DNA of 49,972 bases from CAZOHC01 sp964579845. GTDB taxonomy: Bacteria; Patescibacteriota; Microgenomatia; Levybacterales; UBA12049. Below, piece after piece: positions 27,165 through 35,041 of the stretch. Within the stretch, counting starts at the first letter, position 1. Every line of letters starts with the position of its first letter. Under the pieces are notes generated by a model. The model saw only the letters and a program-made list of their open reading frames with translations. It did not search any database and was not told the origin of the DNA. Location: positions 1-49,972 of the forward strand of contig CAZOHC010000002.1 in NCBI GenBank assembly GCA_964579845.1, in the 5' to 3' direction. Both the position numbers and the translations under genes were made by a program.

Positions 27165-28295
27165 ATGCACTCATTATCATTACAATTAAAATCAGCGACA
27201 ATTTTCAGTATGATTCTTCTTGCTGCGAGTCCTGTGATTACGCACCGTGCGTTCGCTGTCGAGCTAAGTGTTACCGGTAACGGCGAAGGATCAGTAAATG
27301 AAGCAAATGTTTCAAACGCTTCAACGACGCAGGTAACGTCAAACAATACTGCTGAAGTTAACAATGATATTCAGATTAACGCTAACACAGGTAATAACTC
27401 AGCTTCAGGAAATAACGGTGAGGCAACACAGGTTACAACCGGTGATGTCGTGACTGAGACGACTGTCGTGAACGAGATGAATAAAACAGTTGTCGAGCAG
27501 CAGCCATGCTGCAGTCAGTCAGGCGTTATCACTGTCATCTCAAATAACGGCAGTAACTCAAAAAATACTGCGCAGACAACGAACACAAACAACACACATG
27601 TTACGGTAAACCAGCATGCTCAGATTACGAATAACGTGAAAGGTACAGGCAATACCGGTGGAAATACTGCGAATAATAACGCAGGAAATGTCAGTATTAA
27701 AACTGGCAATATAACTGTTAAAGACAGTATCTATAACACCATGGTGAACAGAGCGCGGGTCAGTGTGAACCAGCCAACGTCAGGCGGTACACTCGCAACT
27801 GTTATCGGTAACGGAACGGACACGACCAATACCATCAACTTCCTGACAAATAATGCACAGACAGTGGTTATCAACAACTATGCAGATATCTTTAATAATG
27901 TTATCTATGATCTCTCAACCGGCAATAATCATGCAAACGATAACACCGGTAATGTCTCAATCGAGACAGGAGACATCGATGTTACGGTTGAGATTGTTAA
28001 TGACGTCAACAAATCAGAGGTAGAAGTGAAATGTGATGACTGCCGGGAAAAACCTGAAAAACCGACACCGACACCACCTGCTGACAAAGTGACACCTACT
28101 CCTCCATCACCAGAAAAACCTACGTCACACGGCGGGAACGGCGGTGAGGTAGCATCTGTTTCAGTCGGAAAAGAACTTCCGGTAACAGGGATGAATTGGC
28201 TGTTACTCGCAATTATCGGTAACGTAATGATGCTTTTCCTCGGTATGATACTAAGACTACGCTCCGGAAACGCTCCGGGAGCTGTAGCACTCTAA
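27165..28295 (+). CDS. Sortase-anchored repeat protein (LPVTG), 3 units
   Basis: A 376-residue protein with a signal peptide (about 1-32), three repeat units of about 85-90 residues (GNGEGSVNEANVSN, NTGNNSASGN, QVTTGDVV and so on), cysteine pairs at the unit borders (QQPCCSQS, VKCDDCRE), a Pro/Thr/Lys-rich linker and a C-terminal sorting signal: LPVTG at 338-342, a hydrophobic segment and a basic tail (RLRSGNAPGAVAL). The sortase is the next gene, so this is its most likely substrate. The first ATG gives a good signal peptide; a TATAAT box lies just before it, which is closer than usual. Confidence 0.8.
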   Translation: MHSLSLQLKSATIFSMILLAASPVITHRAFAVELSVTGNGEGSVNEANVSNASTTQVTSNNTAEVNNDIQINANTGNNSASGNNGEATQVTTGDVVTETTVVNEMNKTVVEQQPCCSQSGVITVISNNGSNSKNTAQTTNTNNTHVTVNQHAQITNNVKGTGNTGGNTANNNAGNVSIKTGNITVKDSIYNTMVNRARVSVNQPTSGGTLATVIGNGTDTTNTINFLTNNAQTVVINNYADIFNNVIYDLSTGNNHANDNTGNVSIETGDIDVTVEIVNDVNKSEVEVKCDDCREKPEKPTPTPPADKVTPTPPSPEKPTSHGGNGGEVASVSVGKELPVTGMNWLLLAIIGNVMMLFLGMILRLRSGNAPGAVAL

Positions 28296-28300
28296 GAAGA

Positions 28301-28323
28301 AGCGGTCTCAGGACCGCTTTTTT
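28301..28323 (+). terminator. Intrinsic terminator
   Basis: AGCGGTC (28301-28307) pairs with GACCGCT (28312-28318) with a four-base loop and a run of Ts, directly after the LPVTG protein gene. Confidence 0.85.
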
Positions 28324-28360
28324 ATTGCAGAGATTTGATTCCTATAGTAAAATGCTCGAT

Positions 28361-28918
28361 ATGAGATTCATAACCATCAAAAACCTCGGTACGCTGCTCG
28401 TTATACTTTCACTCGGATTTTTCCTCGTGCTTGGGTTCCCTCTCCTTCGCATGTATCTTTTCCCACCTGATGTTGTCATGACAAATACCCCGTCAGAACA
28501 GTTTACACTCACCATACCGAAAATCAGTGCCCAAGCACCGGTTATTCCGATGGTTGATCCGTGGGATAGGAAAACGTATAACGAAGCGCTCAAGTACGGC
28601 GTTGCACATGCTGAAGGCACAGGGTTACCTGGAGACGGGAAGACGATATTTCTATTCGCACATTCCACTGGTTCTCCCTGGGAGCAGCTCTACTACAATA
28701 CGATATTTCTCAGACTGGGAGAACTACGACCGGGAGACGAGATAACGATCGATCTCGCAAAAAAACGCTATCAGTACAGAGTCACGGAATTAAAAGAAGT
28801 ATGGCCGAATGAGATCAAATATCTTCAAGAAACGAATAAAAACCAACTTATTTTACAGACATGTACTCCGATAGGAACTGCACTGAAGCGTTTATTGGTA
28901 TTTGCAGAGCCGATCTGA
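28361..28918 (+). CDS. Sortase (class D/E-like transpeptidase)
   Basis: A 185-residue enzyme with an N-terminal membrane anchor (LGTLLVILSLGFFLVLGFPL). The catalytic residues are His101 (FAHSTGSP), Cys168 (LQTCTP) and Arg177 (LKRLLVF), spaced as in sortase family proteins. It cleaves LPXTG-type signals between Thr and Gly and joins the protein to a wall or pilin acceptor. A TATAGT box (28343-28348) favours the ATG at 28361; one at 28352 is the alternative. The neighbouring LPVTG protein ends 65 bases upstream with a terminator in between, so the two are expressed separately. Whether it builds polymers or only anchors is not visible. Confidence 0.85.
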   Translation: MRFITIKNLGTLLVILSLGFFLVLGFPLLRMYLFPPDVVMTNTPSEQFTLTIPKISAQAPVIPMVDPWDRKTYNEALKYGVAHAEGTGLPGDGKTIFLFAHSTGSPWEQLYYNTIFLRLGELRPGDEITIDLAKKRYQYRVTELKEVWPNEIKYLQETNKNQLILQTCTPIGTALKRLLVFAEPI

Positions 28919-28920
28919 GA

Positions 28921-29082
28921 TTACTGCAGTCTGAGAACAAGCATCAGAATAACGAGTGCGAGTGCTAACAGAACTGAGTAACTCACTAAATTATGGACAG
29001 GTTCTTCAAGTTTTTTATGCACGACATAATGATTTGATTTCTTTGCGGTTGTTTTCTTTGTGCGGGCAGCTTTTTTTGCCAT
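28921..29082 (-). CDS. 53-residue tail-anchored basic membrane protein
   Basis: The N-terminal half is strongly basic (AKKAARTKKTTAKKSNHY); the C-terminal half is one membrane segment (SVLLALALVILMLVL) ending in RLQ. A near-perfect Shine-Dalgarno sequence (AAGGTGGTGA) lies 8 bases before the ATG, and the upstream leader contains a small hairpin (GATGC/GCATC, about 29118-29138), which supports it as a real gene. It converges on the sortase gene, 2 bases apart. It might bind nucleic acid or the negatively charged surface on the inner face of the membrane; function is unknown. Confidence 0.65.
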   Translation of the reverse strand: MAKKAARTKKTTAKKSNHYVVHKKLEEPVHNLVSYSVLLALALVILMLVLRLQ

Positions 29083-29330
29083 AGTTTATTCACCACCTTC
29101 CTCTGGTAGGTTACCGATAGGATGCAGAAAAATAGCATCTCCTTCTATAGTGATTTAAACCAAAATATTTGTCAATACTTGAGATTGATTCGTGTGTGGT
29201 CAGTGTGGAAGTACGTTTATCAGTTGCGCTGCTCGTATCGTGAAGCGGGTATGGGCAAACGGCAGTTGACGAATGACGAAAGTGACCATTACGAGTCATG
29301 CTTCGAACCGTGAGACGGAAACTGAAAAAA
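29083..29330. other. Intergenic region with leader hairpin and degenerate repeat
   Basis: It holds the leader of the 53-residue protein gene (TTGACA near 29173 and the hairpin) and, at about 29225-29312, a copy of a degenerate repeat with the core CTTCGAACCGTGAGACG. No gene is seen. Confidence 0.5.
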
Positions 29331-29828
29331 TTACTCTCTTGTGAAGAAGGAACGGAGGATCTCAAAAAAGTTTCCGATTTTATCGAGTAGTGTCTCGTCA
29401 GTAATAGTATGCTCCTCGACAGCATTTTTTACTTTTTTCTCGACGTCATCGATCTGTTGCCGATCGTTTTTATCTATCTCACGTTCTTGGTCATTATTAT
29501 TTACTTTATCTGTATCGTCTTTCGAATTAGCTGCAGAATTTTCTGAGCCGTAGGTGACGACCGGGCTTGTGTTTCCTTCTTTTTTGACAGTGATATCCAT
29601 ATTCCCGGTTTTTTCTTCATCGACGACGACTTCACCATCTATGATGACTGTTGTTTTACTTGATGTGTCGTTTACTTCACTGTTTGTTGTGCTGCTCGAC
29701 TGAACAGAAACCGTACTTGAGCTGTTTCCGCCTTGATTAGAAATAGTGATGGAAGTCTCAGCGGCAACAGACGGAACAATGAGGAGAGAAATGAGGATCA
29801 GCGTTATGAATGCGTATCGTCTTTTCAT
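29331..29828 (-). CDS. Secreted Ser/Asn/Asp-rich protein
   Basis: A 165-residue protein with a signal peptide (about 1-26, ending VPSVAAE). The first mature part (TSITISNQGGNSSSTVSVQS) is similar in character to the start of a repeat unit, then comes VIIDGEVVVDEEK, a disordered Asn/Asp/Lys-rich stretch and a C-terminal amphipathic helix (LLDKIGNFFEILRSFFTRE). The ATG at 29828 is preceded by TATACT with 8 bases between; longer frames upstream lack a signal peptide. It lies within the surface island and probably belongs to it, but no anchor or known domain is present. Confidence 0.6.
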   Translation of the reverse strand: MKRRYAFITLILISLLIVPSVAAETSITISNQGGNSSSTVSVQSSSTTNSEVNDTSSKTTVIIDGEVVVDEEKTGNMDITVKKEGNTSPVVTYGSENSAANSKDDTDKVNNNDQEREIDKNDRQQIDDVEKKVKNAVEEHTITDETLLDKIGNFFEILRSFFTRE

Positions 29829-29888
29829 ACTACTATAGTATACATATTTCGTGACAAAATTGTGTAAGAAAACGAGCTTATAACCAGC

Positions 29889-29929
29889 GAAAAGTCCTGC
29901 GTGGTAATTGCTTACCGGCAGGACTTTTC
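29889..29929. terminator. Bidirectional terminator hairpin
   Basis: GAAAAGTCCTGC (29889-29900) pairs with GCAGGACTTTTC (29918-29929), with an inner GGTAA/TTACC stem. On the minus strand it follows the gene ending at 29950. Confidence 0.75.
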
Positions 29930-29949
29930 TTTGCTTCACCCGGATGCTA

Positions 29950-31521
29950 TCAGATGAAGCTGAGATAGTTCGAAGAACCTGAATTATGCACATTCACGTT
30001 ACTTCGTACATTACCCGTGCGAATGTATACCGCACCGTTCGATTTTTTGTGATATGGATTCCATTTTATGGAAGTATTTTTTACGTAGTCCTTTCGGTCT
30101 TTCGTATCACAAAAGTCGTAGTCTCGGTTTTTCTCATATTTCGCGTAGGTTACACGTGCGTATTTCTTTCCTTGATCATATTTCTTCGCATGATCACGAA
30201 CTTTTTTCATATCTTTTTTGTCATCGTGGTCTTTTTTCCATGTGTGATGACTGACATGTTTTTTCTTATCGTAATCACCGTCTTTTTTATAATCCGCATG
30301 ATAATACACCTTTGCAGGTACATAAATCACGACAGGTTTATACGTCACTTTGTCGAAATAACAGTCATGTTTCTCATGATCCTTCTTATCATGATGATGT
30401 TTTGAGAAGTCATAATAGTCTTTATGATCTTGCTCTTTTTTCTCATGATCTCTGTGTTTCAGGTCATTCGTGCACTGCTCATGACGGCTGAGATCTTTCT
30501 TATGATCTTTCCCATAATCCCGATCAACATGGTACTTTATGTACTTCACGTCAGGATAGTTAGCCTTTCGGTCATGGTGATCTCGATCTTTATGGTATTT
30601 TTTCATCTCATGATCACGGTCTTTCTTCTGCCAATCATAGCTGATGTACGTTTTCTTTTCTTGTTTCTCATCACGCCAATCAACGTACTTTTTCTCATGA
30701 TCATAATCTTTCTTGTCCCAATCATAGCTCACTTTCACTTTCTCATGATGATCATACTTTTTCTCATCATCGCGATAGTGTTTCTTTTCATGGTCTTTAT
30801 GATCATATTTATCTGAGAATTTTTTCTCATACTCCTTTGTATCACGATTCTCCTTCATATCGTGATCATGGTAGTCATATTCTCTCAGATCTTTATTCTC
30901 TCTCTCTACTTTATGATCTTGCTCCTCATGATAGGAAGCGTAGTTTTTTCCTGCTTCGTTATTGACGGAAACTGTTGCGTGTGCATCACCTGTTCGTACT
31001 GAGACATCGCCCCACGTGTTGTCATTGGCTTTGTTGTGCCCGGTGTTATTGGACACCGCAACATCATTAACGATATCTGTCCTATTTTGCTGATCTATCG
31101 ATACATGAGAAGTATCAGAGTAGTTTACAGAATTATCTGAGCGACTACCGTTCTTCCGAATATCAATGTTCAAGTTATCACCTTCACAACATCCGTTGAC
31201 ATGTGCGACATTTACTCCCGCTCTGTTTACGATATTCACATCAGCATGAGCATCGCCTGTGTGAATTCTCACATCTCCTTTCGTGTTACCAGATGCCTCA
31301 TTATGGCCGGTATTGTTCTGAATGGAGACAGAGTTTGTGATAGATGTGTCATTATTCTGGGACAGATTAAATGTCCTCGTACGATCTACTTCAACAGTAT
31401 TATCAGAACGACTACCGTTTCCTGAGATATTGATACTAGTATCAGCCAGAGTCGGCGTCGTCATGAATGCTGAAAGTAGAAAAACTGAAGTTATGCCTGT
31501 TAGAATTTTTCCTGTTATCAT
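29950..31521 (-). CDS. Secreted repeat protein with a large His/Asp/Lys/Tyr-rich insert
   Basis: A 523-residue protein. After a signal peptide (about 1-26) come two complete repeat units with GNGSRSDNTVEV, NTGHNEASGNTKGD and IHTGDAHAD, separated by NGCCEGDN. From about 205 to 490 follows a highly charged region of short related stretches rich in His, Asp, Lys, Glu and Tyr (DHKDHEKKHYRDDEKKYDHH, SYDWDKKDYDHEKKY). The last 30 residues return to the repeat pattern (GAVYIRTGNVRSNVNVHNSG), so the insert interrupts a unit. Metal or polymer binding is a possible role. The ATG has a Shine-Dalgarno site (AAGGGGGTGA). The low-complexity DNA creates long but meaningless frames on the other strand. Confidence 0.75.
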   Translation of the reverse strand: MITGKILTGITSVFLLSAFMTTPTLADTSINISGNGSRSDNTVEVDRTRTFNLSQNNDTSITNSVSIQNNTGHNEASGNTKGDVRIHTGDAHADVNIVNRAGVNVAHVNGCCEGDNLNIDIRKNGSRSDNSVNYSDTSHVSIDQQNRTDIVNDVAVSNNTGHNKANDNTWGDVSVRTGDAHATVSVNNEAGKNYASYHEEQDHKVERENKDLREYDYHDHDMKENRDTKEYEKKFSDKYDHKDHEKKHYRDDEKKYDHHEKVKVSYDWDKKDYDHEKKYVDWRDEKQEKKTYISYDWQKKDRDHEMKKYHKDRDHHDRKANYPDVKYIKYHVDRDYGKDHKKDLSRHEQCTNDLKHRDHEKKEQDHKDYYDFSKHHHDKKDHEKHDCYFDKVTYKPVVIYVPAKVYYHADYKKDGDYDKKKHVSHHTWKKDHDDKKDMKKVRDHAKKYDQGKKYARVTYAKYEKNRDYDFCDTKDRKDYVKNTSIKWNPYHKKSNGAVYIRTGNVRSNVNVHNSGSSNYLSFI

Positions 31522-31623
31522 GTATTATCTTCACCCCCTTTCCTCTGTAGATTGGGTAAAGTATGGGGACGAAACGTAAGCTGTAACCAATAATATCTTA
31601 ATAAACGTGTAAGAAAGAAACAT

Positions 31624-31657
31624 GCCCTGCCGGGAGTCGTACGCGCTCCCGCAGGGC
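31624..31657 (-). terminator. Strong hairpin, probable terminator
   Basis: GCCCTGC and GGGAG pair with CTCCC and GCAGGGC around the loop at 31637-31645, 26 bases after the end of the repeat protein gene that stops at 31683. Confidence 0.7.
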
Positions 31658-31682
31658 TAAAGTTTCTCACTCATCCGCTGAA

Positions 31683-32285
31683 TTACGGATTGAGAACATT
31701 CCCTCCGGTAACTACCGTTGTGGTAACTGTGGAGTTCGTGTTACCGGTTCGGACAGTGACATTACCACGGGTATTGTCATTTGCTCTGTTCAAGCCGGTG
31801 TTTTGGATAACGATGGTACCGTTGGTAACGTAGTTGTCATTGGTTTGATTGACAACTGTCGTACTTGAGTTACTCACACGAACAGTGTTCGTAGAGTTGC
31901 GAGCGTTGCGAACAACACGTACATCTGTATCGTTCTCTTCGCACTCACATGCGTCAACGTTTACAACGTTTCCGTTCGTAACAGTTCTGGTCGTAACAGT
32001 AGAGTTGGTATTCCCTGTTCTTACAGTTACGTTTCCACGGGTGTTGTCGTTGGCTCTATTGCCACCGGTATTTTGTACAACACCAGTCAGATTTGTTACG
32101 GTATTGTAATTGGTCTGGGTAACTCTTTTTGTAGAAGAGTTATGTACTCTTACTCGGTTTGTTGAATTGCGTCCATTGTCCCCAACTCGAACCTGAGTAT
32201 CAGCGAGAGCTGCCGGTGCGTATACACTTGCCAGAAGCGCTCCTGTTGCCAGACCTGTTGCTAATTTAGTTTTTAAATGTGTCAT
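31683..32285 (-). CDS. Small secreted Asn/Thr/Val-rich repeat protein, 2 units
   Basis: A 200-residue protein with a signal peptide (about 1-28, ending APAALAD) and two nearly identical units of about 85 residues. Both units contain RNSTNxVRVxNSST and RANDNTRGNVTVRTGNTNST, and the border carries VDACECEEND. Unlike its relatives it is basic (Arg for Asp), so it may pair electrostatically with the acidic protein at 23456, to which its signal peptide and mature start are most similar (LATGALLASVYAPAALA against LATGAVLANAIAPAAFA). The ATG is fixed by AAAGGAGGTGA. It has no anchor. Confidence 0.75.
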   Translation of the reverse strand: MTHLKTKLATGLATGALLASVYAPAALADTQVRVGDNGRNSTNRVRVHNSSTKRVTQTNYNTVTNLTGVVQNTGGNRANDNTRGNVTVRTGNTNSTVTTRTVTNGNVVNVDACECEENDTDVRVVRNARNSTNTVRVSNSSTTVVNQTNDNYVTNGTIVIQNTGLNRANDNTRGNVTVRTGNTNSTVTTTVVTGGNVLNP

Positions 32286-32483
32286 GATATTCACCTCCTT
32301 TCGCCCGCCGTAGTTTTAACGAAGGTGGGTTTCGTTCCTCAATTATTTACTTCTATCGCCCTATGAGGTCGGGCTACGGGAGGAAATGCCTCCTGAATTT
32401 ATCTCACTCGTATTACGGAGCAAGTATCATGTATCATGCGGATTTCTTGCATAATACATCCTACCTAATACGTACTACTTCAA
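32286..32483 (-). promoter_or_regulatory. Long leader region of the basic repeat protein gene
   Basis: About 200 bases without a gene. On the minus strand it carries a GGAGG/CCTCC hairpin (near 32379-32394), a CCCGCC/GGTGGG-type pairing (near 32304-32330) and the strong Shine-Dalgarno site. No promoter was assigned with confidence. Confidence 0.4.
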
Positions 32484-33524
32484 CTACATCTCACATCGTT
32501 TTTTCGTTTCTGCTTTACACGTATCCCGGCCCAGTTCTCCGTCTGCACTATCAAATCCATCGCCACCGTCCAACAGGTCGTTACCATTTCCGCCTATGAG
32601 GTTGTCATCGCCTGCCACGCCGAGAATCGTGTCATTGCCGTTCTCACCGTCAATCCTATCATCACCGTCTTCTCCAGCCAGATAGTCGTTATCATTACCG
32701 CCTGTAATTCGGTCATTTCCTGCTCCTGCCATGATCGTGTCGCGCCCGTTTCCGCCGTCGATGATGTCATCACCGGACCCGGAGACGATAACATCATTCC
32801 CATTACCGCCGTCTATTTTTGTATTACCGGTGAGGCTGATGATACAATCATGACCATTACTGCCATCGATAACATCATCTCCTTCGAGTGCGATGATCAG
32901 GTCGTTTTTGTTCGTACCCCTCAGCCTGTCATTACCGGAGGTACCATAAATCGTCTCGCCGTTAAAATGAATTTCCTGACATGCAGGGGGAATATTCGAA
33001 GCGATGCCTATAATGAGGTTAAAAGTGAGATCTGTATTCTGGTACTCATTGCCTGCATCAGGACTGAATGTGACCGTAATCGTATAGGTCCTGCTCTCAG
33101 ACGGAGCGATTGTATCAAGTTCAACTGAGTTAGGAAGTGTCGTTTCTAGGAAAAACTGCTCCATAGTTTTCTTCCCCAAAATTCCGCCATAGAAAGCAGC
33201 ACCGTTTCGCTCTATACTGATCTCCATACCGGATGCGAGATTACCTGTCTCGGTCGTTACGACCCCTCTGAGCCCAACCGGTCGCACCTCAGGTGAGCCG
33301 TTCGTGACAGTAACGGAATGAGTCTTCGAATCACCGGGTGCCATGTTCTCAACAGTAAAGAGTGGCCCTACGTTCCCTTCTCCTGCCTCTCCCCAATCCA
33401 CCGTCAGATCACCGACAGCATAGGCAGTGTTAAAAATCTGAAACATGCTCAGCCCGCCGTTGTAATTCACCAATCCCGCGATCAATATGGTAAGTGTGAG
33501 TAATGTAAATAATTTAAGTTTCAT
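32484..33524 (-). CDS. TasA-like domain fused to RTX calcium-binding repeats
   Basis: A 346-residue secreted protein. After a signal peptide (about 1-36) a beta-sandwich like TasA/camelysin-type proteins follows (LTVDWGEAGEGNVGPLF, APGDSKTHSVTVTNG, SESRTYTITVTFSPDAGNEY). From about residue 195 come nine or so glycine-rich nonapeptide-type repeats (GTSGNDRLRGTNKNDLI, DGGNGNDVIVSGSGDDIID, AGEDGDDRIDGENGNDTI), typical of hemolysin-type calcium-binding beta-rolls. The end has two cysteines in TCKAETKKRCEM. Calcium outside the cell would fold the roll. It is the last gene of the TasA cluster, separated from the next by one palindromic repeat. Confidence 0.8.
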   Translation of the reverse strand: MKLKLFTLLTLTILIAGLVNYNGGLSMFQIFNTAYAVGDLTVDWGEAGEGNVGPLFTVENMAPGDSKTHSVTVTNGSPEVRPVGLRGVVTTETGNLASGMEISIERNGAAFYGGILGKKTMEQFFLETTLPNSVELDTIAPSESRTYTITVTFSPDAGNEYQNTDLTFNLIIGIASNIPPACQEIHFNGETIYGTSGNDRLRGTNKNDLIIALEGDDVIDGSNGHDCIISLTGNTKIDGGNGNDVIVSGSGDDIIDGGNGRDTIMAGAGNDRITGGNDNDYLAGEDGDDRIDGENGNDTILGVAGDDNLIGGNGNDLLDGGDGFDSADGELGRDTCKAETKKRCEM

Positions 33525-33538
33525 ATAATTAAAGCGTT

Positions 33539-33600
33539 GTCATTCTGAGGCATTGCCGAAGAATCTCTTTAAATAGATCCTTCACTTCGCTCAGGATGAC
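33539..33600. repeat. REP-like palindromic repeat, copy 1
   Basis: A 62-base inverted repeat that opens GTCATTCTGAG and closes CTCAGGATGAC, with GAAGAATCT and AGATCCTTC inside the arms. Found between the RTX and lamin-tail genes. Confidence 0.8.
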
Positions 33601-33609
33601 ATGGTATTT

Positions 33610-34371
33610 TTATAGTTGCTCCTGTCCGCTGGTACTGTTTTGCGGTTGGGATGTTGTTCTCAGTATAAAGTCATTTGCGTTGTTATTTGAGTCATATCCG
33701 TTTCCGCGAGTTGCATCACTGCCTGATGTCATAGACGATTCAGTTGATGTGCTAATTGCTTTACGTTCGAGACTTTGTCCTGTGGATGGATTTGATGGAA
33801 ATACAGTACCTTCAACAAGTGGCGAGCCAGTAAATGTTCCCCAAGCAAGTGCATCTATAATATCCCCTGTGTCTACAGGTCCATGTCTAAGTGCAATACT
33901 TGTATTTTCAGATAATGTCGAAGAAGTGGATGCATCAGCACTTATTATTGATGCAAGATCATTACTCGTCCATAAATAATATCCTTTAGCTGGAACAATA
34001 TCGTTTGATCCGAATGATTTTATACTTGTATCAGCTACTGCAGCACTAGTTCTTCTTACTAAACGATGATCGTCCAAACTAATTGGAGAGTCTGTTGGAT
34101 TATATAACTCAATAAAGTCATGTGTCGTGCTTGCTGCTGATCCAATTTGTACTTCACTGATGACGATGTGGTCGGCGATATTTTCAGATTCTTCCAAAGG
34201 TTCTTCTGCGCCGTCTGTCGGGGTGGGGTCTGCACTCGGAAAGGCTTCACTTGTCGTGAATGTATTTGCCTCTGATATGGCGGTGTCGGTGAAGAAAGCG
34301 TTTGTGGGCTTCCAGACTGCCATACTCAAAACAGAAATTATGATGATAGTTAAGATATAGAATCTGGCCAT
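33610..34371 (-). CDS. Lamin-tail-domain (LTD) surface protein
   Basis: A 253-residue secreted protein. The N-terminus (MARFYILTIIIISVLSMAVW, then NAFFTDTAISEANTF) has the AxFTDTA feature common to SipW-type substrates. A lamin-tail domain follows (DHIVISEVQIGSAASTTHDF, IELYNPTDSPISLDDHRLVR, LARWGT-like DALAWGTFTG), an immunoglobulin-like fold seen in many extracellular bacterial proteins. The end is Ser/Thr/Asn-rich. Its start overlaps the signal peptidase gene by 22 bases, so both are expressed together and this protein is a likely substrate. Confidence 0.8.
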   Translation of the reverse strand: MARFYILTIIIISVLSMAVWKPTNAFFTDTAISEANTFTTSEAFPSADPTPTDGAEEPLEESENIADHIVISEVQIGSAASTTHDFIELYNPTDSPISLDDHRLVRRTSAAVADTSIKSFGSNDIVPAKGYYLWTSNDLASIISADASTSSTLSENTSIALRHGPVDTGDIIDALAWGTFTGSPLVEGTVFPSNPSTGQSLERKAISTSTESSMTSGSDATRGNGYDSNNNANDFILRTTSQPQNSTSGQEQL

Positions 34372-35003
34372 AGTGAGTGGGTTTGCCCTCCTCGCTGATT
34401 TTCAAGCTGTTTTCGGACACGGCGTTCGACGCTTTTCTCGATCTCTTTTTTAATCACCCATAATTCATAACCGATAACGATCAGTGCCGGAAAGAAAACG
34501 ACGAGGAATAGATTTTTCGGATCTTTGAGTAGTACGCTCATTTTTCCGATATACGGAAGTGAGAAATACGTTTTTCCGATGATCATCTCATTCGTGACAT
34601 AGCCGCTGTCAGCTGCATTATTCGCATCTCCCTGTGTTCTGTAGAGTGCCTGGCCGTTACTGTCGATGCCGACAATTCTGTGGGTTACCGTCTGTCCTGT
34701 CTCTGTTTTATAGGTAATCACATCATTCAGGTTATAACCGAGGTTCTTCATCGTATAGATGATACTTCCTGTCGGAATAGCCGGTTCCATACTTCCTGAG
34801 AGTACAGTAAATGATTTCAATCCGAAGAGGTAGTCTGTATTCGATGTCACGACTGTCAGACCGGTGATGATGAGTGCCAGGATGAGCTTCATCCTGAGTC
34901 CTGCCTCGAAGATTGACCGCAGGACTCGGATGAACCTAATATCTTTCAGTTTCACGTCGAGAAAAAGTTTTGATTTTTTGGTATGGATAATCTGTTCGTT
35001 CAT
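34350..35003 (-). CDS. sipW: SipW-type signal peptidase I
   Basis: A 217-residue membrane protease of the archaeal/eukaryotic (SipW) class: catalytic Ser71 in VLSGSMEPAIPTGS, His108 in VTHRIVGI in place of the bacterial Lys, and YRTQGDANNAAD supplying the acidic residue. Membrane segments lie at about 38-58 and 155-180. In Bacillus, SipW removes the signal peptides of TasA and TapA. Here it sits between the TasA-like gene and the LTD gene, all on one strand. A REP-like repeat and a strong hairpin separate it from the TasA-like gene. Confidence 0.88.
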   Translation of the reverse strand: MNEQIIHTKKSKLFLDVKLKDIRFIRVLRSIFEAGLRMKLILALIITGLTVVTSNTDYLFGLKSFTVLSGSMEPAIPTGSIIYTMKNLGYNLNDVITYKTETGQTVTHRIVGIDSNGQALYRTQGDANNAADSGYVTNEMIIGKTYFSLPYIGKMSVLLKDPKNLFLVVFFPALIVIGYELWVIKKEIEKSVERRVRKQLENQRGGQTHSLWPDSIS

Positions 35004-35041
35004 ATCGTTATATTGTTCGATTGTTGTATTACGTTACTCCT

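Noticed and set aside
29986..30816. Long frames on the plus strand with many Phe, Ile, Met and Val (29986-30405, 30424-30816), looking like membrane proteins
   Set aside because: They are the antisense of the His/Asp/Lys-rich insert; low-complexity GAT/CAT/AAA codons read backwards give hydrophobic residues. The real gene on the other strand has a signal peptide, ribosome site and paralogs.
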